64,000 nucleotides of DNA, from the NCBI RefSeq assembly GCF_000485595.1, contig NW_014577765.1, forward strand, positions 48,548-112,547, given 5' to 3'. Every line of letters starts with the position of its first letter. Position 1 is the first letter of the stretch. The position numbers were made by a program, and so were the translations under genes. The DNA is from Priapulus caudatus. Taxonomy: Eukaryota > Priapulida > Priapulimorpha > Priapulimorphida > Priapulidae. This document shows positions 1 to 11,761 of the stretch, in pieces. The notes under the pieces were generated by a model. It ran no database searches, was not told the origin of the DNA, and was given only the letters and a program-made list of their open reading frames with translations.

Positions 1-407
1 AGAGAGAGAGAGCAGAGAGAGAGAGAGGGGGGATAGGAAGAAAGAGAAGAAAGTGCAGAGAGAAGGAGGAGAGAACAGGCAATGCGATGGCCATTTCACG
101 ACGCCATGTACGATCCCAACTCCTGCTAACATCATTATTCAAGGAGCACCTTGCTAGCTTGCAGCGAGATGAGCAGGTGCCATTTTTATTGTAGGCATCC
201 TGCCTGGAGGTGTCACGAGATGACGGGTATTCCTAGGTTAGTGGACTCGCTTATCGTTCCATATCATCAGCTCTAGGCACTGGAAGGCAAGAGCATGCGC
301 TCGCACAGCCGACTCATCGTGCGCATCAACGCTGAAACCAAAGCACAAGCCGCATCAAAACATCGCAGTGTGAAACCACTGCCATGCGATGAAAGCCTTA
401 ACAACAN
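1..407 (-). pseudogene. REXO1: Indel-ridden third copy of the REXO1 last exon and 3' flank
   Basis: Starts with a GA repeat, then matches 6258-6650 base for base apart from many single-base insertions and deletions. The equivalent of the REXO1 terminal coding exon lies at about 210-330 on the minus strand. The errors are spread evenly and ignore codon structure, which looks like uncorrected long-read sequence rather than an old pseudogene. It ends at a run of N. Orientation and order are the same as in the copy at 6 kb. Confidence 0.7.
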
Positions 408-431
408 NNNNNNNNNNNNNNNNNNNNNNNN
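408..431. other. Assembly gap (24 N)
   Basis: Run of N. Left of it is the noisy REXO1 tail; right of it an alternating purine-pyrimidine array begins at once, so the array may be why assembly stopped here. Confidence 0.99.
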
Positions 432-512
432 ATGCACGTACGTTTACATACACACGCACGCACGCAGGTGTACGTGCGCACGCACGCACGCACGCACGTC
501 TACGTGCACATG
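432..512. repeat. CACG/GTAC-rich tandem array (fragment)
   Basis: Variant units of ACGCACGCAC and GTGTACGTGCAC, the same repeat as at 3720-4195, 12829-13022 and 19757-19955. Almost perfectly alternating purine and pyrimidine. Apparent open frames through it are repeat artefacts. Confidence 0.9.
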
Positions 513-519
513 CATGCAC

Positions 520-640
520 GACTTATTCACCGGCGATTTAATGGCCCGATTTAATCGCCTAGTGTGTCCACTCGACTCGCGCGATAGAATCGGGCGATTT
601 TGTCGCCCGATTTCATCGCCTAGTGTGTCCGGCCCTTTAA
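520..640. mobile_element. Fragment of a MITE ending CTAGTGTGTCCGGCCCTT
   Basis: Contains the terminal motif CTAGTGTGTCCGGCCCTTTA and the internal subrepeat of the GGCGATTTAATCGCC type found in the full element at 22193-22453. Only one end of the element is present. The other copies lie at 15260-15524 and 22193-22453. Confidence 0.75.
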
Positions 641-715
641 GATCAGCGTGAGAGCGTGAGATGTGGTCAAAATGCGTGAGTCTCACGGTGAATGCGTGAG
701 AGTTGGCAGCCCTGT

Positions 716-1378
716 CATAGTCATAACAAAAGTGATTCACAATCAAAGTGCTGTCCCGAAAAAGAAGAGCTCCCAACATTTCTGAAATTAACAGACTAAC
801 TCTGTGGATTGCAGTAGAAAAGGTTGATAATTTTAGAATACTTGGTTCTCTTCTCTTTCGGGGTAGTCCCTTGGATTAATAATGATATATTGATTATGAG
901 AGAGATGCGGAAAAGTGCATGAGAGTACACGTGTATATACGTGGTATCACGACTGTTCCATGTCCTGGTATATCCTACTATATGAAGTCACAAGTAATAA
1001 ATATAACAGAGATAACACGATACTTACAACGCAAAACGCATATTCAGTTCGATAGTGAGATCTTTACTTTTGTTAAAAATTTACAGTCGATTTGAAGTGA
1101 AACTATAACCATCGAATGGCCTCCGCACCTATTGGAGATCAATGCAACTTGTTTTCTAGCGAGACATTGTGCTGAGCTGGCGACAGTGATAGACAGGGCC
1201 TCACACTTCGGCACAGTATTAATTATACAACTACTCAAGTAGTAAACAGAATTATACCTGTGTAATTAATCTGGAACTAGATTTAATAAGCTACATATGA
1301 ACTCGTTGGTATATGTTGATTAAAACATTAATTAACATTTTTATTTCTACCGACTATATCTTGAAGAGCATTTGTATG
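716..1378. repeat. Duplicated segment, copy 1 (partner 28032-28687)
   Basis: Matches 28032-28687 at high identity in the same orientation, with scattered substitutions and a few short indels. No gene recognised. Together with 4613-11640 versus 29810-34945 it shows that the left part of the window and the part after the 119-N gap are two versions of one region. Confidence 0.85.
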
Positions 1379-1600
1379 CAGGCCCGTAGCCAGGGGGGGT
1401 TCGGGGGGTTCGAACGAACCCGCCCCCAAGCATAAAAGAAGAGGTATGGAAACTAAGTAAAGTTTGAGTAAGAGGTGGATGTCCAACGCTAATTTGACTG
1501 TAATTTTTATCGAGTGCACGTAATATATCATCGGTAAAATAGGCAAGCAAATGTTAAATTTCACGTATTTTGAAGTGTCTTACTCCTCCTATATTATCTT
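1379..1600. mobile_element. Fragments of two inverted-repeat elements
   Basis: A G-rich stretch typical of element ends (around 1381-1432, with GCCCGTAGCCAGGGGGG) is followed at 1441-1600 by sequence that matches one arm of the fold-back element at 45890-46716 (arm 46530-46715), including the closing CTTACTCCT motif. Confidence 0.65.
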
Positions 1601-1682
1601 ACTCCTGGTACTAGTAGTAGTACTAGTAAGTAGTATAGTACTATTTACTACTACTAACTACTTACTATACTACTATGTACTG

Positions 1683-2591
1683 CTCATAGGGTCTATGTCC
1701 CCCAGGGTACTGCCGGGACGTACCTGGACACCCGTACGGTCCGGTATACCGAACGTACCCTGGTACCGAGGCATATATAAATCAACGTGATTTATATGCT
1801 CTGCTGGTACAATCTAATATGCCAGACCGTACCTCGCCTACTCCACTAACGAGTCTAGGGAGTCGCCTACGCCTACTCCCTAACCCTAACCCTAACCATA
1901 TCAGCTAGATGGTTACTCTAGTACTATAGCCGCTTACATTAACTGCCGCTGGGCTATAGACCGACCCATGGGGCATGCAATGGACCAACTTATTTCCAAT
2001 GTATCGGCTAAAAAACGTCTGTGTAGCAATTAAGCCTCTTATCCGAAGTGAACATGACTTAAGTTATAGCCGCTACTAAAATTAACTCTAACTTACGTTG
2101 CAATGGTATACTTGCGTTTTCTTGTGACACAAACATTCGTTTGCGAACTTCAAACGGGCATTTTCTGGCGGCGCTGCAGCAGCGCGCAGTCAGCGGAACT
2201 ATGTATTTCCGCATGTGGAGGGGTGGGCGGTTGGGTGGTTGTGGAAAAACATTGTTGTTGTCAAGTAACAAATTAAGCGATCAAAAGAGATTGTAATATT
2301 AGTTTTTCATGAAAGATGAACGAATTACCTATTATTCAATTTGTTACTTACAACAACAATGTTTTTGTCCACAACCAACACAAACCCGCCCCCCTCTCAC
2401 ATGCGGAAATACATAGTTCCCGCTGACTGGCGGGAGTAAGTTGGTCCAGAGCATTCGTAATGGTTGATGCTATGCCCAGCGGCAGTTAATGTAAGCGGCT
2501 ATGTACATAGCTAGTTACCAAGGTACGTTCCGGTATACCGGACCGTACCCAGGGTAGCTTCCGGCAGACCTGTGGGGACATAGCCCTATCA
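1683..2591. mobile_element. Nested inverted-repeat element with internal telomeric tract
   Basis: Outer ends are inverted: CTCATAGGGTCTATGTCCCC at 1683 against GGGGACATAGCCCTAT ending near 2590, the same family as 27782-28027. A CCCTAA tract sits at 1877-1898. Inside lies a second inverted repeat (arms about 1918-1965 and 2468-2510, with CGCTTACATTAACTGCCGCT), and inside that a third (about 2155-2285 against 2335-2440). Three elements appear to have inserted one into another. No coding capacity seen. Confidence 0.75.
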
Positions 2592-3719
2592 GCTCTAGTA
2601 GTAGTACTATAGCCGCTTACATTAACTGCCGCTGGCAACTGTACGCGAGCTATTAGCTCTTAGTACTATAGCCCGCTAATTTCCTTCCAGTAACTTGCGT
2701 GCAGGTTGCTGAGTTAAGTAAACGGGCTACATACTAAGTAGCTGCGGGCTTTGTATAGGATCTATATCTTGTACTAGACAGTAACTAGTACTACCAGGAG
2801 TAAGATCTATATATCTTACCCTGCTATTCTACTACTATCTCTAGCTATGTTACACCATACACGGTACAGTCACTTGGACTGTTGAAGAATAGGATGTATA
2901 CTTGACTATATATAGGGTTGTTGAATGAATGCTGAACATTTCATATCATTCCTATTATATATTGAATAATATTGTTGCATTGTTTGAACCAGATATATCA
3001 CCCTATGTGATCTTGACAACGAACCGTACAAAATTCTAACCCTGGCAAATTCAATGCGGCTTACAACGCACCTGTACGAATTTATGGCGCAATATGAATG
3101 TCGCGACATTTTATGTTTCAAATGTTATCTCTAAAGTTCGGCAGGATCTATAGCGGCAGTGATATGTTAGATTTTCGAGAAAAAATTTAACATGATGTAC
3201 TTAGAATTAGAACATTTTTTCATGCATTAATGAAGCAAAGTCGATTCTAGCTGTTGAATGCATAATGTATAAAATTAATTTTTAGACAAACACAACCGCA
3301 TGCGCCACCATGTAGATATTTATTCAATTATCGTAATATAATCTCATAGTTTGTACGCATCGTTGATTTAGGAGCGCTATTATGAACGCAAGCAGTAAAT
3401 ATTCAGCTGCTAAAGGCAACGAAGTTGACTCGCATCGCTCCATTTTGTGGCATTTTAACGCAATAGTAATCTATGACAATATTCTCAGATATTGTCCTAT
3501 GACAAATACGAGCATATCTCCTATGACAATATTTGTCATAGGAAGAATTTCCTATGACAAATAGTGTCATAGGAGAGCGTATATGCGTATGTCGTATTTG
3601 TCATAGTATGCAAGCAGAACATTTGTAACATCGCCCGATTGTACAATTCATCAGCCAATCAGAGTGTTCAATGATACTGACGTGAATAGCGATGTTTCAT
3701 GTTTAGTATGTCATGTCAT
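2592..3719. other. No gene recognised; short inverted motifs
   Basis: AT-rich sequence. 2597-2690 repeats the TAGTACTATAGCC motif of the hairpin elements described elsewhere. At 3471-3605 the motif CTATGACAAAT occurs about six times in both orientations, giving potential hairpins. I see no convincing exon. Confidence 0.6.
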
Positions 3720-4195
3720 GTAATAGCGACGCACGCACGCACGTACGCATGTGTACGTGCACACGCACGCATGTGTACGTGCACACGCACGTACACACTC
3801 ATGCACGCACGTTCACGTGCACACGCACGCACGCATGCCCGCACGTGTACGTGCACATGCACGCACATATACGTGCACACGCACGCACGTGTACGTGCAC
3901 ACGCACGCACGTCTACGTGCAAGCATGCACGCCCACGTGTACCTGCGCACACACACATGCACACACGTGTACCTGCACACGCACGCACGCACGCACGCAC
4001 GCACGAACGTGTACCTGCACACGCACGCAGGGACGTACGCACGCACGAACGCACGGTTACGTACACACGCACGCACGCACGCACGTGTACTTGCCACACG
4101 CACGCACGTACGTGTACGTGCACACGCACACATGCACGCACGCACGCACGTATACGTGCACACGCACACACGCACGCACACACGCACGCCTTTCA
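3720..4195. repeat. CACG/GTAC-rich tandem array, about 470 bp
   Basis: Units close to GTGTACGTGCACACGCACGC, repeated with length variation. Every frame on both strands is open for long stretches (Thr/His/Ala/Arg or Cys/Val), which is a consequence of the repeat, not coding. Alternating purine-pyrimidine content makes it a candidate for left-handed DNA and a likely obstacle to sequencing. Confidence 0.95.
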
Positions 4196-4199
4196 ATCG

Positions 4200-4612
4200 C
4201 TCCGGACATGGTCTGACATCAGAAAATGTCTAAAATCTGCCCTGTCACCATTGACCTTTGACCTGTGACCTCCAATTTCGGCACAATGGTTTTTCCTACC
4301 ATGATGCTATACACCGACTATCACGAGCCTAGGTCGAGCCGTTTAGATTTGTGCCGCAATTCTGCATTTCCTCCTTATACCTTAAGTTAAGGAGTGAATG
4401 TTCCCCTTCTTTTACACCTCTTGACCTTTGACCTTTGACCCCCAGCTTTGACATCCCAACTCGTGTTCGGATTACCACCCCACGTCCCGAATATCGTGAC
4501 CGTACGTCGAGCGGTTAAGATTTGTGCCCAACTGTTGACGGACGGACGGACGGACGCACGATCAAGCGATTCTACAAGCTGCATCTGACTATGTCAGATG
4601 AGCTAAAAATTA
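4200..4612. mobile_element. Dispersed repeat with TGACCT half-sites, copy 1
   Basis: About 410 bp, from TCAGAAAATGTCTAAAATCT to a terminal ATGTCAGATGAGCTAAAAA, with a (GACG)n stretch before the end and several TGACCTTTGACC motifs. Related copies lie at 17050-17462, 24305-24720 (inverted) and 36860-37433. The other version of this region, at 29810, has the flanking AATTACACACAAACATT without the element, as expected for an insertion. No coding capacity; class not identified. Confidence 0.75.
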
Positions 4613-4794
4613 CACACAAACATTTTGATGCCTAATTCACAGAGTATGATAACCAAGAAGAATATATTGTCAGCCAGAGTACAGGGGGTTACAACGTGAA
4701 CATGGATAAATTATTTATTTAAAGGAGCGGTATTATTATTCAAAGCGAGCAAAAGTAGGTTACAATAGCAGGAGTAGTAACGAAGAAAATGAAA

Positions 4795-5535
4795 GTGTCA
4801 ATGACACTGTAGCTCACCACAAAAAAGGACACAAATGAGTGAGTAAGAAGAAGTCAGTTTTAATTGAGCAACCATCGACATACATTATAGAAATGATTGC
4901 CATCTGAATATCGCAATAATAATTTATAAACCAAAATGAATCACAATTTGTGACCGTAGATGGTGTTATACCCGCTTTGTAGCGATGGCATATGAAATAA
5001 ATAGGTTATGCTGCGTTCCGACATGTTTTGTAAATCTTTACTCTAATATAGGCGTTTTATCGGCAGGGTGATGAGGAAATACCAATTTTGCATTAAAGAT
5101 ATTGTCAATAAAATCCAATTGTAAAACGAACCAGACGAGTGTGACACCACAGACTGTTTGTGTTTATATAATATACTATATAATTGCCAAACCCTACCTA
5201 ATTTGCATAATTTGTTTTTTAAATATCAAAACCCCTAGCCCTTATTCATTCACATACCAAAAATGAGCAAAATCCGTTGAACCTGAACTGACTAATGGCA
5301 ATTCCCATTTTTGCCAAAAAATTGCCGTGGCTCGAAAGTACGTCGACTGGCGTGCTTCAAAATAGGATGTTTAATATGGGAGCATAGCAGTAACAACTAT
5401 ACCCAATTTCAAACATGTGGGCGAAACGGTTCCTGAGTTATCGTTGACCGAAGCGAAATGTTGACGGACGGACGTACGACGGACGACGACCCATGGCAAT
5501 AACTCAGCTTGACGATGTCAAGGTGAGCTAAAAAT
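4795..5535. mobile_element. Insertion present only in copy 1 of the duplicated region
   Basis: The partner region reads straight across at about 30000. The insert ends in GACGGACGGACG-type sequence and AAGGTGAGCTAAAAA, resembling the end of the dispersed repeat at 4200-4612, so it is probably a related non-coding element. No open frame of note. Confidence 0.6.
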
Positions 5536-5979
5536 GAGAAGGGGGAGAATGGAAGATATCCATGCTTATTAGTTCTTGTAAAAGTATTGGTTTTTATATA
5601 AAAAAAAGAACTCTTGCACATTTTGTTTATGCAGTATCATTAAGTACATCCATATATTAGATAGCAGTGGCATACTATACAGCATTGTTTTTCGAATACA
5701 TCAACAGTGAGTGGTACAGTTCACAATTTCAACACACCTAGCGAATGCAGTGCACTACAATGATTTCCATGTAGAAAAACCGAGTACAAACTCAAATCTC
5801 ACGTGATTTTTAAATACTTAAAAATTATTCATAAATAACACACATATATCGCTGTAATCACATCAGAAGGATGCAGCGATGTTATTGCTTACAATGTTAG
5901 ACACACGCATGCATGCTTGCACACGAATACATGCACTATCAACTAATCGTGTCTTTGCTATATCGCAATATCAGCATAT

Positions 5980-6050
5980 CAAGAGCGTATAAAGAAGGTT
6001 TTCTTCATTATACTCATTTTCTTCAAGGTGTCCTTCTTTATACGCTCTTG
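5980..6050. mobile_element. 71-bp palindromic MITE with 7-bp target duplication
   Basis: Perfect 19-bp terminal inverted repeats: CAAGAGCGTATAAAGAAGG and its complement CCTTCTTTATACGCTCTTG. Flanked by AGCATAT on both sides (5973-5979 and 6051-6057). The partner region at about 30462 has a single GGCATAT and no insert, which is a clean empty site. It shares the CAAGAG/CTCTTG ends with the 40-bp element at 12313-12352. Confidence 0.9.
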
Positions 6051-6257
6051 AGCATATGAATCAGATCAGCTTATGTGTTGAGGTCTTGAGGATACTGTAT
6101 TTGTGCTGCCACCTATCCAGAATGGAAGTGAGGTAACCGAGTTTTCTGGGCAGTAGGTTTCCATGTTGTACGATTTTTAACTTTGTTGAAATAACAATCT
6201 CCACAATTACCAAAGGATAAGAGCGAGAGGGGGCAAGAGAGAGCAAGAAAGGAAGGA

Positions 6258-6260
6258 GAC

Positions 6261-6305
<45 letters not shown>

Positions 6306-6345
6306 GATAGGAAGAAAGAGAAGAGAGGCAGAGAGAAGGAGGAGA
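6258..6345. repeat. GA microsatellite
   Basis: GAGAGA run with short interruptions, downstream of the REXO1 3' copy. Serine/leucine-rich open frames here are artefacts. Confidence 0.9.
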
Positions 6346-9300
6346 GAACGAGCATGCGATGCATTCACACGCCATGTACGATCCCACTCCTCTAACATCA
6401 TTATTCAAGCACCTTCTAGCTGCAGCGATGAGAGGTGCATTTCTATTGTAGCATCCTCCTGGAGGTGTCACGAGATGACGGGTATTCCTAGGTTAGTGTA
6501 CTCCTTATCTTCCATATCATCAGCTCTAGGCAGGCAACAGCATCCTCCCGACTATCGTGACCATCAACTGAAACAAAGCAAAGCCCATCAAAACATCGCA
6601 GTGTGGCAAACCACTCATGGATGAAAGCTTAACAACATTACAGACTTTAAAGCAAAATCATATCACCACACGAAGGAGAAACAGCCTCATGCCTATCCAT
6701 AGTAAGATCACAACACTAATACTATAAACGCAATCATGCACTATAGGCTGCTACTCACTATACATCGTAATGTACATACATGTCAGTCTTTGATGAATTA
6801 TTAACTGCACATACCACTGTCCTGAATGACCTTCTTCAGATGGTCGGCCATTAGGTTCCGCAGCGCTCGCTTAAATGGCGGCCCGAGTCGGTGCGGAAAC
6901 ACAACGGACGTATCAACCTACAATAGTAACAAATCTCTAGCTACCCTTTTTTCCCATACTGTGAGGTAACACACAGGATGTGTCAACTGACGATAAGCAT
7001 AAATCTCAAGCAATCAACCCTCGCCAAACCCAACATTCTAAACTTCAAATAAACCCGATAGAATGCCGATTACCACAGATTGATGTACAAGCTTCAAGGC
7101 CATCAGGTCGCTCTCGAGGCTGTGTCCCATCAGTATGGTCTGCGCGTTAAACCGACTGAGAAGCACTGCTTGGACGTCACGCAGTGTGGTCGTCACACCC
7201 AGCATGTCCTCCTCCTTGATGCCACTGAACCTGTAAGCGCATTCCCCAATACGTGACCACCAACCGTGACAACATGCAGCTGCTATATGCTAGCATAATA
7301 CATAAACGATATATATATATGATAGATATAGGATACGCAGTATATCTCTGTATAATGTATATCTGTAACTTGTAACACTCGAGTTCGTAATTATGGAGTC
7401 CTTGCATTGATGTACAACAATTGTATAATATGTATATATGAGAGATATTGTAAAAGTCTGTGAATGTAGCAGTAGTGTCCCACACATCACATGTCTACAG
7501 CAAGCTCAATGTAATTGCTGTATTTTTTGTAGGTAGTGTTTAAGTACCTTGTGTTGAAATCAATGACGGGATGATCAGGCTTCACTAATGTTTCGTACAC
7601 GGGCTTGCAATCCGACGCCACCACCGTCACTCTAATCAACTCTATTCCCTCTGTTGTGTAGGCCTAGAACAAACAAAGAACAAACAACTCCTTATTACTT
7701 TTACCTAGGCAGTGACACCGTAACTAGATGCACTTATGCACGTGTGCCACGTACTAGATAGAGGTGTAACGAGTTAGGGTCACGATACGATACGTATCTC
7801 AATACGTAGGTCATGATACGATACGTATCGCGATACACAGATTGAAAGACAATATATATAACCTCATAAAGAATAGACTTCAAAGTCCAAGGGACTGTAT
7901 CGAAGATACTAAGTTGAGATTATTATATAAGATTATACTTAAATATATGTAAGAGAAATATAACATACCATTTCACAGTCTAGTGAATATACTCCAAAAT
8001 TTCCATCCAGTGGTGGTCTCTTCGGCAATGTTTTGACAAATCCTGTCAAGCTCTTTACGTCAATCACGTGCAGCTGAAATTGTAGTCCAACATAACTGCA
8101 TAACCAACAACATGGATAGACACAAAACAGAGCACATCACTGTTAAGTAGGTGACAAAACAAAAATAAACAAAAACAACAATTGCATCACTAAATGCATA
8201 TATTGAACTCGTTTGTTTGCATGTGGATGAAATTGAAACCCTCATAAATTTCCAAATATATGTCATATCTGATATATACGGAAATTTCCAAGGGTGTGTT
8301 GTCTGTGAAGGCAGGCGTATCATAATCACACTTGGAACAATATTTAACGACCATGAAAATATGGTATGCGTATACATAAATTGCGTGCGAAATTTAGTAG
8401 TAATATAATGATCTATAAGACCATACCTTATTAACTGAACAACCTTCCGAGTAAGGATCACCTGAACAGCAGGTATAGCTTGCTTCCCATGCTCCAGCAA
8501 CTGAAATTTATACATGGACATGGTGAATAAGTCACGGATGACGTGAGCTGTCAAACATACCTTGAATTCGTTAAAGCCAAATCAACTTAATAAAACGAGA
8601 TATATATAGATATATATATATAATTGTGTAGTACAGTACACGCTGTTATGTACGGCTCACTCATCCAACCCACTGAGAAAATGAAACAGTTATTAGATAA
8701 TTAGAGGATAATAGGAATAATGAGAATTTTATCCACATTACTTTTGTAATTGCAACTATAACAATTTTGTATTCACGTAAAATTCGATAAATTATTAAGC
8801 GTCGAGGTCTTTTGCGATGTGAACAACATGCCTTTTTTTGGTCGACCCCAGTGGTAAACACACTCGTCTTTGGTGACGTATCGTCCCTTTGCATCGACTC
8901 TGAATCGATTTCCACATCTGCAGCACAGCCTCTTCAGACCTGCCAAGATGCAGGAACAATATAACTGCTTCGTTGCCAAGACAATCATCCAAATTGCCTG
9001 TGCCTTAAAATACAACACGGTACAATAATCTTTGACTATCTCAGTCATTCACACCTTCCAAACAGTTTATTTATCTGCCGGAGACATAAAAATGTTGCTG
9101 AACTTATGAATGTGAATCTTATTTATCTATATATACTAGCAGAAAGTATACCCGTAGAACCAGCAAATGTTGTCTTTAAATATAAACTCCATGTAAGTGA
9201 CACAGATAAAGTTAAATATTTCATGTAACTGAAAAGAAAACCACTGCACTGGGTACAACAGAACACTGGCACAGTGTCAGTACGGTGTACGTCAAAACAG

Positions 9301-9940
9301 AGTGAGCAGGGGGGAATCTGCAGTAGCTGGGGGGGGGGGGTTTTGGGAGGGGGCCCATCTATTGAGGAATAGATTTTTGTTTGAGCCAGAACCATCTCCC
9401 AGACGTGGTGATTCTGAATATGCTCATACGGCGGCAGTCAAGAGACGCAGTGTAATTCCCACGTATGTGATGTGGATCTGCTGTACGCACTGCCATCTAT
9501 TGACGAATAGCATTTTTTCGAATTTTTGACTTAATACTTAATACTTAAACTTTTTTAAATTTTTTTCTCAGCCAGAACCATCTCCCAGACGTGGTGATTC
9601 TGAATATATCTTCAGTTAGCGCGATTGAGTGACAAATCAAGGCGAAAAGCGAGGACAAACAAACACACACACACACACAAGATTAGCCAAATTATAGTAT
9701 AGATGTTGTTGTTTAGCCGAATTTGTGTGTTCGCGCATAACTAGAGAACTCCGCAGCCTAGAGGAAAACTAAATATATTTTCAGAATCAGCACGTCTGGG
9801 AGGTGGTTCTGGATAAAACAAAATTTCAAAAAAGTTAAAAAGTTAAAAATTTATAAAAATTCTATTCATCAATAGATGGTGTACAGATCGATTAACATTA
9901 TACATCACATGTGTGAATCCATGGTGTATATAACCATAAC

Positions 9941-10012
9941 GCCCCAGTAGCCGAATGCATACATCATCGGACTCCTAAACCATTGATTCTGGGTTCGAAT
10001 CCCACCTCGGGA
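9941..10012 (+). mobile_element. tRNA-Arg(CCT)-like head, probable tRNA-derived SINE
   Basis: Reads GCCCCAGTAGCC at the 5' end, an anticodon loop CTCCTAA (anticodon CCT) and a T-arm with GGGTTCGAATCCCA, which fits the RNA polymerase III B box. The D-arm and anticodon stem carry mismatches (CATCGGA against ACCATTG), and AT-rich sequence continues downstream rather than a terminator. It is more likely a SINE head or tRNA pseudogene than a working tRNA gene. Confidence 0.6.
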
Positions 10013-10220
10013 AATGCTTTGTTTCTTTACTTTTTGACTGTTTAGTATGTACCTCTGCCGTATTCACCGTTAATTTCAAAAATTTCAAATATTTTTTTAC
10101 CACATTTAAACGTTTAGAAAAAATCCAGAATAAACTATGGTAGATGATAATGATAGCGCAAACTGACGGGAACACCTCACGGAAGCCTATGTAGGTTACA
10201 TATCAAATATTATTATATTT

Positions 10221-10562
10221 ACCTCCGCCAAGGAGGTAATGTAATCGATCTCGTGTGTGTGTTCGTGTGTGTGTGTAGCCACTATAGTGTTCGCGCGATC
10301 GATTCAGCAGCAGCTCGGCTTCGTGTGTGTGTGTAGCCACTATAGTGTTCGCGCGATCGATTCAGCAGCAGCTCGGCTTAGCTCAGCATCAGCTCGCCTT
10401 AGGGTGTCGAGTCAGCAGCAGCTCGCCTTAGGGCATCGAGTCAGCAGCAGCTCGCCTTAGGGCGTTCAGTCAGCAGCAGCCAGCAGCGAGCCAGCTGTTT
10501 TACACATACATGTTACATGCTGGCGGAGGTATGCACTCTCCGTGAGTGCCCTCTGTCTAGTT
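10221..10562. mobile_element. ACCTCCGCC...CTAGTT short element
   Basis: Begins ACCTCCGCCAAGGAGGTAAT and ends GCGGAGGTATGCACTCTCCG followed by GTGAGTGCCCTCTGTCTAGTT. The interior has CAGCAGCAGCTCGCCTTAGG repeated about four times. A shorter relative with the same ends lies at 31901-32127. Elements with these ends are widespread in invertebrate genomes; I do not recall a family name. Confidence 0.75.
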
Positions 10563-10651
10563 TCTATATAATTTCATTTTATTATTTATAATTTTTGACT
10601 TTTTTATTCTAATAACTTTTATCTTTTGATTTCTTATTATTTTTTAATGTT

Positions 10652-10790
10652 AGGATGGGATGGGATGGGATGGCATGGGATGGGATGGGATATGGGATGG
10701 GATGGGATGGGATGCAGTGCGATGGGATGGGATGGAATGGGAAGGAATAGGATGGAATGGGATGGATGGATGGATGGATGCATGAATAGA
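10652..10790. repeat. GGGAT / GGAT tandem repeat
   Basis: About 85 bp of (GGGAT)n, then (GGAT)n and (GATA)n. Simple repeat inside the composite insertion. Confidence 0.9.
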
Positions 10791-11761
10791 TAGATAGTTA
10801 GATTGTTTTGGGTATTTTCCTTTCAACCAAGCAGTCACCAACTGAGTAACGCCACTGATTTCCCCGGGCAACGCCGGGTATCCCGCTAGTATTAGATATA
10901 ACTCCGGTATACCTGCTTTAAAGGAAAACAGCTTATTAACTCCTGTATGGAAAACAGTTTATACAGCATGTTGCCTTCTCCAAGTACAGGTAAAGAAACT
11001 TTTTGAGATTTAGGCGGTGTCACACACATGTGCGCACACATGAAAAGAAACGGCAAGTTTTTGCAGGACTATGAACAACGAAAGAGAGACAGGGAGTAGG
11101 AATGACGACTTACTGTTCGTGGAGCCAGCCGACTTAGCTTTGGTTGTCGTCACCAGCACAGCACAGCCAGGCTTGTTGGGCGACATGAACGGGAACCCAT
11201 TACCCTCTAGTTGTTTCTCAGTCAGTAAGTATGGCTTCAGATGCTTGTACAGCTCAGCCTCTGTAAAGAAATCTCTATATATAATATTTGTAGAACGTGA
11301 AAATGACATAGCCACACAGCAGGCACAAGATTGCATTTGGTTCTCACCTCACGGCATTTATTTAGAAATCGCATGATCAGTTATGCTGAATACCTGACTG
11401 TAGTCTACTGAGTCTGACTGAGGTCAGCTGAAACGTAAACTAACCGTTCCACGAACATATATAAACAGGAAGTAGAACAGAAACGTATTGCGTATACACT
11501 GTGAGCAGATTGGCATGAGCTTGTGAATAAAGCAGCATGATGGTGGTTGGAACCGATTTATGTCTGAGTAATGACCATGCAGGACTGAAGAAGTTATTCA
11601 AAAGTGGATAATTCAGTCGTAACAAACTAGCTGTTCGTTAATTGCTGCACGAGATAACTGACATACACACGGACGATGCCAGCTCTCGGCTTATATGTCT
11701 GTCAAGCTGTTCATTGCTGCATGATATAATTGACATATACACACGGACGATGACGCTCAAG

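Larger units (their letters stand above)
9127..10889. mobile_element. 1.76-kb composite insertion with ACTAGC/GCTAGT ends
   Basis: Absent from the partner region (34240-34262 reads through). The ends are inverted: ATATATACTAGC on the left and CCCGCTAGTATT on the right, with a CCCGGGCAACGCCGGG motif next to the right end. It holds a tRNA-like sequence, an ACCTCCGCC element and a GGGAT array, each listed separately. No transposase frame seen. It sits in the intron between REXO1 exons 9 and 10 of the partial copy. Confidence 0.7.
6488..11260 (-). pseudogene. REXO1: REXO1 partial copy, exons 9-16 only
   Basis: Exons (minus strand, 5' to 3'): 11260-11114, 8939-8832, 8500-8427, 8073-7969, 7663-7548, 7230-7074, 6917-6815, and the last from 6567. 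Lengths and phases match the full gene at 30818-42693, except that exon 10 lacks two codons. Catalytic residues are kept: the DCEM motif at the end of exon 12 and a GHSLESDL motif in exon 14. The last exon has one base fewer than the full gene (CCTTATCTTCC against CCTTAATCTTCC), which shifts the frame and gives a stop at 6488-6490, after the last conserved aspartate. Exons 1-8, with the promoter, are absent: homology ends near 11640 and transposon sequence follows. Either a 5'-truncated duplicate or an allelic contig broken at this point. Confidence 0.85.
4613..11640. repeat. Duplicated segment, copy 1 (partner 29810-34945)
   Basis: Same order and orientation as 29810-34945, with base substitutions and precise insertions that differ between the two (4795-5535, 5980-6050 and 9127-10889 only here; 31901-32127 and 32431-32910 only there). 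Both versions have clean exon frames, so this pair looks like two alleles or a genuine duplication rather than sequencing noise. Similarity stops near 11630/34940. Confidence 0.85.

Noticed and set aside
3471-3605. CRISPR-like repeats from the CTATGACAAAT motif
   Set aside because: Too short, in both orientations, without regular spacers, and in a eukaryotic genome.
3699-4268. Long open frames rich in Thr/His/Ala/Arg and Cys/Val on both strands
   Set aside because: They run through a short tandem repeat that leaves all frames open; no domain and no splice context.
8060-8554. 164-codon minus-strand frame covering REXO1 exon 11 of the short copy
   Set aside because: The wrong frame for the exon ([14 protein letters not shown]); the family match lies in another frame with proper splice sites. 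The same holds for 33149-33592.
9941-10012. Working tRNA-Arg gene
   Set aside because: Stems carry mismatches and it sits in a mobile insertion; a tRNA-derived SINE fits better.
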